Source: Lachnospiraceae bacterium (lineage in GTDB: Bacteria > Bacillota > Clostridia > Lachnospirales > Lachnospiraceae). From it: DNA of 47,446 bases. Under the pieces are notes generated by a model. It was not told where the DNA came from. It saw only the letters and a program-made list of their open reading frames with translations, and ran no database searches. Within the stretch, counting starts at the first letter, position 1. Each line of letters begins with the position of its first letter. A program made the translations under genes and the position numbers. The stretch is taken from NCBI GenBank assembly GCA_024687305.1, contig JAILEQ010000180.1, positions 1 through 47,446 of the forward strand, written 5' to 3'. Shown here one piece after another: positions 12,621-21,007 of this stretch.

Positions 12621-13475
12621 ATGAAAGTACTTGTTACAGGCGTAAAAGGACAGCTCGGTTATGATGTGGTAGGCGAACTGAAAAAAAGAAATATTGAGGC
12701 TGTAGGCGTGGACATCGATGAAATGGACATCACCGACGCCGCAAGCGTTGATAAAGTCATAAAAGAAGCGTCTCCCGACGCTGTCATTCACTGCGCGGCA
12801 TACACTGCCGTGGACGCGGCCGAAGACAATGTCGACATTTGCAGAAAGGTCAATAAAGACGGTACGCAGAACATAGCAAACGTCTGCAAAGAACTTGATA
12901 TTAAGATGATCTATATCAGTACCGATTATGTTTTTGACGGCGAGGGGACACGCCCGTGGGAACCCGATGACAAGCCCGATCCGCTAAATGTATACGGTCT
13001 TACAAAGTATGAAGGGGAGGTTGCCGTAACGAGCACTCTGTCCAAGTATTTTATCGTCCGTATAGCATGGGTATTCGGTGTAAACGGAAAGAACTTTATC
13101 AAGACGATGCTGAATCTGGCCAAGACTCACGATTCGCTTACGGTCGTAAACGATCAGTTTGGTTCACCTACTTATACCTATGATCTTGCCAGACTTTTGG
13201 TCGATATGGTGCTGACCGATAAATACGGTATTTACCATGCCACCAACGAAGGGATCATCACCTGGTACGATTTTGCATGCAAGATCTTCGAAACAGCGGG
13301 ACTTAACGTAAAAGTTTCTCCGGTACCGGCATCGGAGTACCCTGCCAAGGCAAAGCGTCCTTCCAATTCGAGAATGTCCAAGCAGAAACTGGTTGATAAC
13401 GGTTTTGAGCTTTTACCGACCTGGCAGGATGCACTTAAGCGATATATAAAGATACTTAAAGAAAACGGATTTTAA
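12621..13475 (+). CDS. rfbD: dTDP-4-dehydrorhamnose reductase
   Basis: An NADPH-dependent short-chain reductase completing dTDP-L-rhamnose synthesis. The 284-residue protein has the nucleotide-binding GVKGQLGYDV near residues 7-16, the catalytic YGLTKYEGE (Y-x3-K), STDYVFDG near 98-105, and the family GSPTYTYDLA segment. AAGGAG precedes the start. The other rml genes are not in the window. It sits just before an SGNH esterase, suggesting a surface-polysaccharide theme. The 68 bases before it hold only a weak interrupted inverted repeat (AACAC/GTGTT with CCGC/GCGG). Confidence 0.94.
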   Translation: MKVLVTGVKGQLGYDVVGELKKRNIEAVGVDIDEMDITDAASVDKVIKEASPDAVIHCAAYTAVDAAEDNVDICRKVNKDGTQNIANVCKELDIKMIYISTDYVFDGEGTRPWEPDDKPDPLNVYGLTKYEGEVAVTSTLSKYFIVRIAWVFGVNGKNFIKTMLNLAKTHDSLTVVNDQFGSPTYTYDLARLLVDMVLTDKYGIYHATNEGIITWYDFACKIFETAGLNVKVSPVPASEYPAKAKRPSNSRMSKQKLVDNGFELLPTWQDALKRYIKILKENGF

Positions 13476-13489
13476 GAGGAAGAGGGAAT

Positions 13490-14506
13490 ATGGGTAAAAA
13501 ATTAATAACATTTATCTACGCGATGGTACTTTTGACCATCGTGTTACTTTGCTTTATCATATTTTTTAAACTTGTAAAAAAGGGAGTGGCAAGTGCCACA
13601 TCCGAAAAGACATCTGCGGTTGAACAGATCGTGGAATCGGTGGTATCTGTGGATGAGGAACCGGTCACATCGGCCGAAAACGATGCCCAATCTTCGGTAA
13701 CTTCTTCAGCAGATGATTCGTGGTTTGAAGACACTTCGGTCGAAACGGCAAACGGGTCCGAAGAAACCGTCCGGACTATCCCCGACGATGTGGATACCAC
13801 GGGGCATCCGATACTCGAAGGTTATGAGGTACTGTTTATCGGTGACAGTCTCTTTACCGAGAATGATGAAGAAGGATTGTCCATTCCGTGCTATTTTGGA
13901 TATTATACGGGGGCAGAGGTTTATAACTGCTCAAGGCCGGCTATGACAGCGTCCAGGGGAACCAACGGCTGGACAAGTCTTCCCGAAGCTGTCGATGCAG
14001 TCAGAGGCGGATTCACATTTGATACTGTGGGAGACGAGATACTTGACGATGCGGTCAGAGCTTACAGAGAAAAGGATCACAGCGACAAGAAACGTATTAT
14101 AATAATCGATTGCTGTATTAATGATTACACCTATTCAAGTCCTTTGGAGGGAGATATAAACTGGCTTGAGAATTACCGCGGCGGTCTTAAATATACTGTA
14201 GATGCCATTCATGAAAGTCTTCCCGATGCAAAGATCTTTTTCATGACGCCTTACAGATATACCAACTATGCGGGTGGTACTGATCTCAATGCATTTCTGT
14301 ACACGCAGAACGATTACGTTGAGGCTATGAAAAGCTTTGCGGCAGAGTACGGGATCGACATTATCGACATACAAAACAGAGTGGCGCTTGACGATCCCAA
14401 CCTACATGCTTTAAAGGATGACGGACTGCATCCAAAGCGTCTCGGATCGAGGATGGTAGCGGAATCGCTCAGCCTGGCCATCAAAGAAAAATTAAATCTT
14501 GAATAA
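13490..14506 (+). CDS. Membrane-anchored SGNH/GDSL hydrolase
   Basis: A 338-residue protein with an N-terminal transmembrane anchor (residues 5-27). A Ser/Thr/Glu-rich linker (30-100) follows, then an SGNH fold. Block I is FIGDSLF with nucleophile S120. Block III is CINDY. Block V is DGLH with D311 and H314. The catalytic part should face the outside, acting as an esterase on acetylated glycans or a related substrate (inference). It starts 15 bases after rfbD and ends in a strong terminator, so the two form an operon. The low-complexity linker fits a cell-wall spacer. Confidence 0.85.
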   Translation: MGKKLITFIYAMVLLTIVLLCFIIFFKLVKKGVASATSEKTSAVEQIVESVVSVDEEPVTSAENDAQSSVTSSADDSWFEDTSVETANGSEETVRTIPDDVDTTGHPILEGYEVLFIGDSLFTENDEEGLSIPCYFGYYTGAEVYNCSRPAMTASRGTNGWTSLPEAVDAVRGGFTFDTVGDEILDDAVRAYREKDHSDKKRIIIIDCCINDYTYSSPLEGDINWLENYRGGLKYTVDAIHESLPDAKIFFMTPYRYTNYAGGTDLNAFLYTQNDYVEAMKSFAAEYGIDIIDIQNRVALDDPNLHALKDDGLHPKRLGSRMVAESLSLAIKEKLNLE

Positions 14507-14508
14507 AT

Positions 14509-14547
14509 AAACAGGATGAAGAATGCTTGATTCTTCATCCTGTTTTT
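14509..14547 (+). terminator. Rho-independent terminator
   Basis: A 16-base-pair stem: AACAGGATGAAGAAT at 14510-14524 pairs with ATTCTTCATCCTGTT at 14530-14544, plus A14509 with T14545. The loop is 5 bases, followed by a T run. Confidence 0.93.
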
Positions 14548-14647
14548 ATGCAGTGGTTTTAATAACAATATAATCTCATACGATAAACCGACATTGGTTT
14601 CACGTGTTATGAAAAACTGTAAACAATTCTGAAAATAGCAAAAAGTA

Positions 14648-14677
14648 TTTACATTCTCTCAAGAAATATTATATAAT
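14648..14677 (+). promoter_or_regulatory. Promoter for the carD-like gene
   Basis: TTTACA at 14648-14653 and a perfect TATAAT at 14672-14677 with an 18-base spacer. This predicts a leader of about 55 bases. The 100 bases between the preceding terminator and this promoter are AT-rich and show no other feature. Confidence 0.8.
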
Positions 14678-14737
14678 AACATCAAATCCGCCTTTTGCGG
14701 ATTGTTGTGTGACAATTATCAAGAAAGTGAGGTACCC

Positions 14738-15247
14738 ATGTTTGAAGTAAATGAATATGTTATCCACACCACCGGCGGAATATGCAAAGTTACCGATATT
14801 GCGCCGCTTGATATGCCGGGTGCGGATAAGAGTCGCAAATACTATTTTCTCGTTCCGATAAAGGAACGCGGTTCAAAAGTATTTGTGCCGGTCGACAATC
14901 CCGCAGCGATCAGGAAGGTCATGACCGATGAAGAGGCATGGGAACTTATAGATGAGATACCCGGCATCGAAGAGATGCAGGTCGAAAACGACAAGATGCG
15001 TGAGGCTAAGTACAAAGAGGCCATCAAGAGCTGCGATTGCAGAGAGCTTATTAAAATAATCAAGAATCTTTACACAAGGAAAGAAGAAAGACTTAAAGAA
15101 GGCAAAAAGACTACCGCAACGGACGATAAGTATTTTAAGATAGCAGAGGACAATCTGTTTTCAGAGCTTGCTTTTGCCATAGGAAAGGCGAAAGAGGATA
15201 TGCCCGGTGTGATAGCCTCAAGAATAGGCTCAAGACAAACGGTGTGA
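14738..15247 (+). CDS. CarD/CdnL/TRCF-like transcriptional regulator
   Basis: A 169-residue protein. The N-terminal Tudor-like RNA polymerase-interacting domain (1-60) opens FEVNEYVIHTTGGICKV and has the family FVPVDNP motif near 45-60. The C-terminal helical domain includes RELIKIIKNLYTRKEE. CarD/CdnL proteins bind the RNA polymerase beta subunit and stabilise open promoter complexes. The frame extends back to 14702, but GTGAGG before the ATG at 14738 and family alignment fix the start. It is monocistronic. Confidence 0.92.
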   Translation: MFEVNEYVIHTTGGICKVTDIAPLDMPGADKSRKYYFLVPIKERGSKVFVPVDNPAAIRKVMTDEEAWELIDEIPGIEEMQVENDKMREAKYKEAIKSCDCRELIKIIKNLYTRKEERLKEGKKTTATDDKYFKIAEDNLFSELAFAIGKAKEDMPGVIASRIGSRQTV

Positions 15248-15251
15248 GGAA

Positions 15252-15301
15252 ATCACCTGCGTTTACAGTTTTCCCGTTTTAGGGACCTGTGCAGGCGTGA
15301 T
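15252..15301 (+). repeat. Nested inverted repeat in the carD 3' region
   Basis: Successive complementary pairs nest around one axis: ATCAC 15252-15256 with GTGAT 15297-15301; CTGC 15257-15260 with GCAG 15291-15294; ACAG 15265-15268 with CTGT 15287-15290; and TCCC 15272-15275 with GGGA 15282-15285. It lies directly before the terminator and has no T run of its own. It may be a structured 3' UTR. Confidence 0.55.
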
Positions 15302-15308
15302 ATTATAA

Positions 15309-15339
15309 AAAGGGAGCGGCTTTAGTCGCTCCCTCTTTT
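15309..15339. terminator. Bidirectional terminator between carD and cysS
   Basis: The stem AGGGAGCG 15311-15318 with CGCTCCCT 15327-15334 is extended by a G-T and a C-G pair. It is followed by CTTTTG on the plus strand and by a TTTTT run on the minus strand. It serves the convergent carD and cysS transcripts. Confidence 0.85.
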
Positions 15340-15381
15340 GTTGTTTGAACTGTATTTCGATCGAAAGGCCCGAATGATACT

Positions 15382-16797
15382 TTATCCGATCGTATATGTG
15401 GTGCCTTCGCGGGTATCCTTCAATACGATCCCTTTGGCTGCCAGCTCGTCTCTTATGGCATCTGCGGTTGCAAAGTCCTTATTCTTCTTAGCTTCTTTTC
15501 TTTCTTCGATCTTTTTAAGAATATAGGCTTCAAGTTCGCTGTCGATACCTTCTTTTTCAACCTCTTTGTCAAGGTTAAGGCACAAAACGGTGTCGAAATC
15601 CTTTATGATCGCATACTTTGTTGCGTTGTTGGTATCGGCTTTAAGTGCTTCGTAAAGAACGGTCAAAGCCATTGAAGTATTGAAGTCGTTTCCGAGTGCA
15701 TCAAGAAAACGGTCTTTGAACGATGCAAACACTCCGTTATCGACTTCGCCGTCATTCGCGTTTTCTTTTATCCTTGCTGCAGTCTTTAAAAGCTTTTCGT
15801 ATGCGGACTTCATGTTGTCCATTACATCGTAGGAAAACTCAAGAGGTTTTCTGTAGTGGCTCTGCAGACAGAACATTCTGTAAACGATTGGATCGTAGCC
15901 TTTGCTCTCAAGGAGCGAAACGGTTAAGAATTCGCCTTTTGACTTGCTCATCTTGCCGCCCTTTTCGTTTAGGTGATGTACGTGGAACCAGTAATTACAC
16001 CATTTGTGGCCGAGGAACGATTCGCTTTGTGCGATCTCGTTGGTATGGTGCGGGAAGATGTTGTCTATGCCGCCGCAGTGGATATCAAGCTTTTCTCCGA
16101 GGTGTTTCATGCTGATGCATGAGCATTCGATATGCCAGCCCGGATATCCGACGCCCCAGGGACTGTCCCATTTAAGCGCCTGGTCTTCGAACTTTGATTT
16201 GGTGAACCAGAGCACGAAATCGGCTTTGTTTCTTTTGTTTACGTCTTCATCGACATCGTCTCTTACGGCAACCATGAGGTCGTCATCGGATGAGTTCGTA
16301 AGAGTGTAGTATTTATCAAGCTTTGAGGTGTCAAAATAGATATTTTCACCTGCTTTGTATGCATATCCCTTTTCGAGAAGGACCTCGATCATGTGAATGA
16401 ACTCGGGAATACAGTTTGTTGCGGGTTCTATCACATCGGGACGTCGTATATTCAGTTTTTCACAGTCAGAGAAGAACGCATCGGTGTAATATTTCGCGAT
16501 CTCCATTACCGTTTTGTGTTCTCTCTTTGCACCCTCGACCATTTTATCGTCTCCGGTGTCGGCATCGCTGGTCAGGTGTCCTACGTCGGTGATGTTCATG
16601 ACACGCTTAACGTCGTAACCTGCGTAACGCAGCGTCCTGTCCAGGATATCTTCCATAATGTAACATCGAAGGTTTCCGATGTGTGCGAAGTGATAAACTG
16701 TAGGACCGCACGTATACAGAGAAACTTTGCCTTCAACATTGGGCACAAATTCCTCAACCTTCTTTGTCATCGTGTTGTAGAATTTAATCCGGCTCAT
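15382..16797 (-). CDS. cysS: Cysteinyl-tRNA synthetase
   Basis: Charges tRNA-Cys. It has 471 residues from the ATG at 16795-16797, which is preceded by GGAGG. The frame runs open to 17037, but the extra 80 residues are not family-like and lie beyond the promoter. Class I signatures are HIGN at 39-42 and KMSKS in KGGKMSKSKGEF. Zinc ligands are C30 in YTCGPTVY, the Cys of WHIECSC, and the HHTNE segment. The C-terminal anticodon-binding helical region is present. It is divergent from the rRNA methyltransferase gene. No T-box is present in the short leader. Confidence 0.97.
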   Translation of the reverse strand: MSRIKFYNTMTKKVEEFVPNVEGKVSLYTCGPTVYHFAHIGNLRCYIMEDILDRTLRYAGYDVKRVMNITDVGHLTSDADTGDDKMVEGAKREHKTVMEIAKYYTDAFFSDCEKLNIRRPDVIEPATNCIPEFIHMIEVLLEKGYAYKAGENIYFDTSKLDKYYTLTNSSDDDLMVAVRDDVDEDVNKRNKADFVLWFTKSKFEDQALKWDSPWGVGYPGWHIECSCISMKHLGEKLDIHCGGIDNIFPHHTNEIAQSESFLGHKWCNYWFHVHHLNEKGGKMSKSKGEFLTVSLLESKGYDPIVYRMFCLQSHYRKPLEFSYDVMDNMKSAYEKLLKTAARIKENANDGEVDNGVFASFKDRFLDALGNDFNTSMALTVLYEALKADTNNATKYAIIKDFDTVLCLNLDKEVEKEGIDSELEAYILKKIEERKEAKKNKDFATADAIRDELAAKGIVLKDTREGTTYTIG

Positions 16798-16821
16798 GAC
16801 CGCCTCCGTAAAAATAGATTT

Positions 16822-16886
16822 AAACCTCCCTGACACAGGTGGTTTATTAACTTTGATATCGTAGCAAGAAAGGCAGATTTCGTCAA
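16822..16886 (-). promoter_or_regulatory. cysS promoter and leader hairpin
   Basis: On the minus strand, TTGACG (16881-16886) and TACGAT (16858-16863) are separated by 17 bases. The predicted leader of about 54 bases contains a hairpin formed by GGTTT 16841-16845 and CAGG 16836-16839 with CCTG 16829-16832 and AAACC 16822-16826, with small bulges. The hairpin is followed at a distance by TTTTT and the ribosome binding site; its role is unknown. Confidence 0.65.
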
Positions 16887-16893
16887 GAAAATG

Positions 16894-16902
16894 TGTTAAT
16901 AT
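16894..16902 (+). promoter_or_regulatory. Extended -10 promoter for a leaderless rsmJ transcript
   Basis: TGT followed by TAATAT (16897-16902) forms an extended -10. The expected start of transcription, about 7 bases downstream, coincides with the ATG at 16909. It is back to back with the cysS promoter. Confidence 0.5.
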
Positions 16903-16908
16903 GTATGT

Positions 16909-17556
16909 ATGCACAAAGAAACCGATCTCAAACTTGAACGCATTGACGGAAGGCTTAGCCTTGTAAAGCAGGACACCGTTTTTTACGGTGATTTTACAAA
17001 GCTTAAAAAGCGTCTCACTCATGCCAATCTGACTCACGAGATGCCTGTAAAGGCATGCAGGATAAAGAATAAACAGATGCCGGTAAGTGTCCTTGACGCA
17101 ACGGCGGGCATGGGAGAAGATGCGTTGCTTCTTGCCGCCTTCGGGTTTAACGTAACTTTGTATGAAAGAGACGAAACGATATATAAGCTTCTTAGCGATA
17201 CGATCGAGAGGGCAAAAGAGGACGCAGACCTATTAAAAGCGGTATCGAGGATGACACTTTTCTATGAAGACAGCATAAAGGCGATGCGTGAGCTTAAAGA
17301 AAAGCCCGATGTGGTTTATCTCGATCCGATGTTTCCGCTTCGTACGAAAAGCGGTCTTGTAAAAAAGAAATTTCAGCTCATTCACGAGCTTGAAAAGCCC
17401 TGTGAAGACGAGAATGAATTACTGGAAGCCGCTTTATCGGCGGCTCTTGTTCGCGTGGTCATAAAACGGCCGTTAAAAGGAGAATATCTTGCCGGGGTTA
17501 AACCCGATTATTCAATAGAAGGTTCCACCATCAGATACGATTGCATTAACAGGTAA
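16909..17556 (+). CDS. rsmJ: RsmJ-family 16S rRNA guanine-N2 methyltransferase
   Basis: A class I SAM methyltransferase; family members methylate G1516 of 16S rRNA in E. coli. Key segments are LDATAGMGEDALLLAAFG (SAM binding, about 62-79), YERDETIYKLL, and the family hallmark VVYLDPMFPLRTKSGLVKK near 137-155. VVIKRP near the C-terminus is also typical. The 215 residues are somewhat fewer than the 250 of the E. coli enzyme. An in-frame TAA at 16897-16899 forces the start to 16909. No Shine-Dalgarno sequence precedes it, in contrast to almost every other gene here. The next gene follows after about 10 bases. Confidence 0.82.
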   Translation: MHKETDLKLERIDGRLSLVKQDTVFYGDFTKLKKRLTHANLTHEMPVKACRIKNKQMPVSVLDATAGMGEDALLLAAFGFNVTLYERDETIYKLLSDTIERAKEDADLLKAVSRMTLFYEDSIKAMRELKEKPDVVYLDPMFPLRTKSGLVKKKFQLIHELEKPCEDENELLEAALSAALVRVVIKRPLKGEYLAGVKPDYSIEGSTIRYDCINR

Positions 17557-17566
17557 AAGGGTGATT

Positions 17567-19249
17567 ATGTTTAAAAGCGCTTACGAACAATTAAAGACCG
17601 GAGTTGCAATAGGTGACGTCCCGCTTTCAGACTATCCGAGACCCGGATTGAAGAGGGATTCTTTTTTGTGTCTGAACGGAAAATGGGAAAGCGGTCAGAC
17701 AGTTCCTTTTCCTTTGGGCTCGTATCTGTCCGGTGTTAAAGGCCCTGCTCCCAAAGAGGTTGTATACGAAAGAAAGTTCACACTCCCGAAGGGATTTGTA
17801 AAAGACAGAGTCATCTTAAATTTCGGAGCAGTCGATCAGTGCGCCGATGTTTTTGTAAACGGTGATTATGTCGGAAGCCACGAAGGCGGATATGTTCCGT
17901 TTTCTTTTGACATTACCGGCGCAGTGTGTGAAGAAGAAAAAGAAAACTCTTTGACGCTAAAAGTGACCGACCGTCTCTTACATGTATACGGATACGGAAA
18001 ACAGCGCAAAAAGCGGGGAGGCATGTGGTATACCCCGATTTCGGGCATATGGCAGAGCGTCTGGATCGAGAGTGTTTCATACGACTATATAAAAGCGATC
18101 GAGATCGTGCCGTCGCTTACGGGGATCGATCTTAACATAGAGTCTGAAGCGAACGACTATACAATAAGCATTTTATATGATGGCAAAGAGGTATACAGCG
18201 AGCATACGTGCTACGATCTTTGCCATATTGAGATAGAAGATCCGAAACTGTGGACTCCCGAGGAGCCCAATCTTTATACTATTGAGATAAAGACAAAGGG
18301 CGATAAGATCTCTTCGTACTTTGGGCTGAGAACGGTTGGGATCGGTGAAGTTAACGGCACCAAGAGGATACTTTTAAACGGAAAGCCCTACTTTTTCCAC
18401 GGTGTGCTCGATCAGGGCTATTTCCCCGAAGGTATCTATACGCCAAATGCCGAGAGCGTTTACGAAGAGGACATCAAACGTCTTAAAGCACTTGGAATTA
18501 ATATGATCAGAAAGCACATAAAGGTTGAGCCGGAGTGCTTTTACGAGGCATGCGACAGACTCGGGATGATCGTGTTCCAGGACATGGTAAACAACGGCTC
18601 TTACAAGTATGTGCGTCATACCGTTCTTCCTACCATAGGGTATCAAAAGCTCGACGATACGAAGGTCAGAGTGTCGCCGGAAACAAAGAACGAGTTCGCA
18701 CTTGAGATGGAGGACACGCTCGTTACGCTATTTAATCATCCGTCGATCGTTTATTACACGCTGTTTAACGAGGGATGGGGCCAGTTTGATTCGGACATGA
18801 TCTACAGATGGGCCAAGACGATGGAGCACACGAGGATAGTCGATTCGACTTCCGGATGGTTTTGGCAGCAATTAAGCGATGTTGATTCGTATCACATATA
18901 TTTTAAGGATTTTAAGTTTAAAAAGTCGCAAAGACCGGTCGTATTAAGCGAGTTTGGCGGCATATCCTTAAAGATAAAGGGCCACTCGTACGCAAAGCAC
19001 AAAAACTACGGTTACGGCAAATGCGAAAACGGTGAGCAGCTGACTGACGCCATAGTCGCCCTTTACGAAAAGGAGGTCGTTTCTAAGATAAAAGACGGCC
19101 TGTGCGCTTCGGTCTATACTCAGGCATTTGACGTCGAGGATGAGACGAACGGCCTTTACACGTATGACAGGGCGGTCTGCAAAGTAGACAAAGAGAAAAT
19201 GTGCGAACTTGCAAAAAGGATAGCAAAAGAGATGGAGGGCTGCGAATAA
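17567..19249 (+). CDS. Glycoside hydrolase family 2 enzyme (beta-galactosidase/glucuronidase-like)
   Basis: A 560-residue retaining glycosidase. The N-terminal sugar-binding domain (about 20-165) is followed by an Ig-like domain (about 170-265) and a TIM barrel (from about 270). The acid/base residue is E402 in LFNEGWGQF. The nucleophile is E462 in VLSEFGG. It is far shorter than LacZ because the C-terminal sandwich domains are lacking. No signal peptide is seen. A GTG at 17561 is in frame, but AAAGGG leads better to the ATG at 17567. It follows rsmJ closely and precedes a GT2 gene by 1 base. Substrate is undetermined; GH2 members cleave beta-galactosides, mannosides, glucuronides or arabinosides. 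Confidence 0.87.
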   Translation: MFKSAYEQLKTGVAIGDVPLSDYPRPGLKRDSFLCLNGKWESGQTVPFPLGSYLSGVKGPAPKEVVYERKFTLPKGFVKDRVILNFGAVDQCADVFVNGDYVGSHEGGYVPFSFDITGAVCEEEKENSLTLKVTDRLLHVYGYGKQRKKRGGMWYTPISGIWQSVWIESVSYDYIKAIEIVPSLTGIDLNIESEANDYTISILYDGKEVYSEHTCYDLCHIEIEDPKLWTPEEPNLYTIEIKTKGDKISSYFGLRTVGIGEVNGTKRILLNGKPYFFHGVLDQGYFPEGIYTPNAESVYEEDIKRLKALGINMIRKHIKVEPECFYEACDRLGMIVFQDMVNNGSYKYVRHTVLPTIGYQKLDDTKVRVSPETKNEFALEMEDTLVTLFNHPSIVYYTLFNEGWGQFDSDMIYRWAKTMEHTRIVDSTSGWFWQQLSDVDSYHIYFKDFKFKKSQRPVVLSEFGGISLKIKGHSYAKHKNYGYGKCENGEQLTDAIVALYEKEVVSKIKDGLCASVYTQAFDVEDETNGLYTYDRAVCKVDKEKMCELAKRIAKEMEGCE

Positions 19250-19250
19250 G

Positions 19251-20276
19251 ATGAAGTTAAGCATCATAGTTCCCGTTTACAATATGGTGGCAGACGGCAA
19301 ACTTTCTTTTTGCATGGATTCGCTTGTGAACCAGACGATAGACGATTACGAGATAATAGCTGTTGACGACTGCTCGTCCGACGATTCCGTGAAACTTTTA
19401 AAGCAGTACGAAGAAAGATTTCCGGACAAAGTGAAAGTGATAGAGTCTTCGGAAAACGGACGCCAGGGAACGGCAAAAAATAAAGGAATAAGGGCTGCAA
19501 CCGGTGAATGGATAGGTTTCATCGACAGCGACGACTGGATCGCTCCCAATATGTACGAAAAGCTTATAAAGCGTGCCGAGGAGACCGGTGCCGACGTCGT
19601 GGGATGTGATTATTCCCTTGTGAATACCCATACCTTTAAGATCGGAGAGGTTGTTCCCAACAGCAGAGACGCACAGGTGGGAGTTCTGGATACGGAAAAA
19701 AGGAAAAGCCTCGTCTTGGACGGCGGAAGCTTATGCGTAAAGATATATAAGCGTGAGAGAATAGTTTCCGACGAACTTTTCTTCCCCGAAAAGATCTTTT
19801 ATGAAGACAATGCGATAGGCAACTCGTATCTTGTGGGAGCCTCGCATTTTGAATATGTTAAGGAACCGCTTTATTACTATTATCAGCACGATACCTCTAC
19901 GATCCATACGGTCACGCAAAGTCGCTGCAAGGACAGAATGACTGCGGCAAAGTTCATGATCGATGACGCAAAAAAGCGCGGTTATTACGAGGAATTGAAG
20001 GAAGAACTCGATTACAAATTCATAATGCTTTATTTCTTAAATACGATGTTTTCGTACGTAAGAGAAGGAAAGCATGTTAAGCTTTCTTTTGTAAAAGAGA
20101 TAGCAAAAGGGCTTATCGACACAGTGCCCGATTATAATAATAACAAGTATTATTTAAAGAGGATAAGCGCTGAAGAAAAGAAATATACCGATATGTCAGT
20201 GAAGTCTCCGCTTAGGTTTTTGATCACATATAAACTGCACTGGGCTTACAGACATTTAAAAGGGATCGGTCGTTAG
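19251..20276 (+). CDS. GT2-family glycosyltransferase
   Basis: A 341-residue GT-A fold transferase. LSIIVPVYNM at the N-terminus, VDDCSSDDS near 43-51 and FIDSDDW near 90-96 are the nucleotide-sugar and metal-binding motifs of family GT2. The C-terminal half is helical and basic, with no clear transmembrane helix, so it acts at the inner face of the membrane. It starts 1 base after the GH2 stop; GGAGGG lies in the end of that gene. Acceptor and sugar are unknown; wall or capsule polysaccharide is likely. Confidence 0.88.
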   Translation: MKLSIIVPVYNMVADGKLSFCMDSLVNQTIDDYEIIAVDDCSSDDSVKLLKQYEERFPDKVKVIESSENGRQGTAKNKGIRAATGEWIGFIDSDDWIAPNMYEKLIKRAEETGADVVGCDYSLVNTHTFKIGEVVPNSRDAQVGVLDTEKRKSLVLDGGSLCVKIYKRERIVSDELFFPEKIFYEDNAIGNSYLVGASHFEYVKEPLYYYYQHDTSTIHTVTQSRCKDRMTAAKFMIDDAKKRGYYEELKEELDYKFIMLYFLNTMFSYVREGKHVKLSFVKEIAKGLIDTVPDYNNNKYYLKRISAEEKKYTDMSVKSPLRFLITYKLHWAYRHLKGIGR

Positions 20277-20286
20277 GGAGCATAGG

Positions 20287-20961
20287 ATGTATAAGATTTT
20301 TATAGTTGAAGATGACGAAGGAATAGCAAACGGAATAGCTTCGCAGCTTAAAAGCTGGGGACATGAGACATTTCTTTGCGAAGATTTTAATAATGTTATA
20401 AATGAGTTTGTAAAGGTTCAGCCGCATATCGTGCTGTTAGATATCTCGCTTCCGTTCTTTAACGGATTTCACTGGTGCAACGAGATAAGAAAGATATCGA
20501 AGGTGCCGATCGTGTTCATATCGTCGGCATCGGAGAACATGAACATAGTTATGGCGATGAACATGGGAGCGGACGATTTTGTGGCAAAGCCGTTCGACCT
20601 GAACGTATTGGTAGCCAAGGTGTCGGCACTCTTAAGAAGAACCTATGATTTTGCCGAATCGGTTCCGGTGCTTGAATGCAGAGGAGCCATGTTAAATACC
20701 GGGGACGGTACCGTAACGTACGAGGGTAATAAAGCCGAGCTTACAAAGAACGAATTAAAGATCCTTTCCACACTCATGAAGGAACGCGGTAAGACCGTGA
20801 GCCGAGAAAAACTGATGGAGATACTTTGGGAATCGGACAGCTTTGTAGACGAGAATACGCTTACCGTTAACGTTAACAGACTTCGCAAAAAGCTTGAATC
20901 ATTGGGACTTACGGACTTCATCTCCACAAGATTCGGCGAAGGATATATCATCAAAAATTAA
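20287..20961 (+). CDS. BceR-like OmpR-family response regulator
   Basis: A 224-residue regulator. The receiver domain (1-120) has the acidic VEDDEG cluster, phospho-acceptor D52 in VLLDISLPF, and the KPF lysine near 103. The winged-helix DNA-binding domain (about 130-222) has TVNVNRLRKKLE in its recognition region. The genes beside it encode a short-loop kinase and a BceAB-type transporter, so it is taken as the regulator of a peptide-antibiotic detoxification module. A perfect match to the BceR consensus operator lies before the transporter genes. Confidence 0.92.
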   Translation: MYKIFIVEDDEGIANGIASQLKSWGHETFLCEDFNNVINEFVKVQPHIVLLDISLPFFNGFHWCNEIRKISKVPIVFISSASENMNIVMAMNMGADDFVAKPFDLNVLVAKVSALLRRTYDFAESVPVLECRGAMLNTGDGTVTYEGNKAELTKNELKILSTLMKERGKTVSREKLMEILWESDSFVDENTLTVNVNRLRKKLESLGLTDFISTRFGEGYIIKN

Positions 20962-21007
20962 ATTAAGAATTAATTATTCTTACCTCTTTATTGATCGGAG
21001 ATATGGG

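Noticed and set aside
16798-16908. T-box leader for cysS
   Set aside because: The predicted leader is only about 54 bases and lacks the T-box sequence AGGGTGGNACCGCG.
16798-17037. 80-residue N-terminal extension of cysS
   Set aside because: The family-like sequence begins at the ATG at 16797 with GGAGG before it, and the -35/-10 of cysS lies inside the extension.
20894-21007. Kinase start inside the response-regulator gene
   Set aside because: The TTG at 21008 has GGAG at proper spacing and gives the expected short N-terminus before the first membrane helix.
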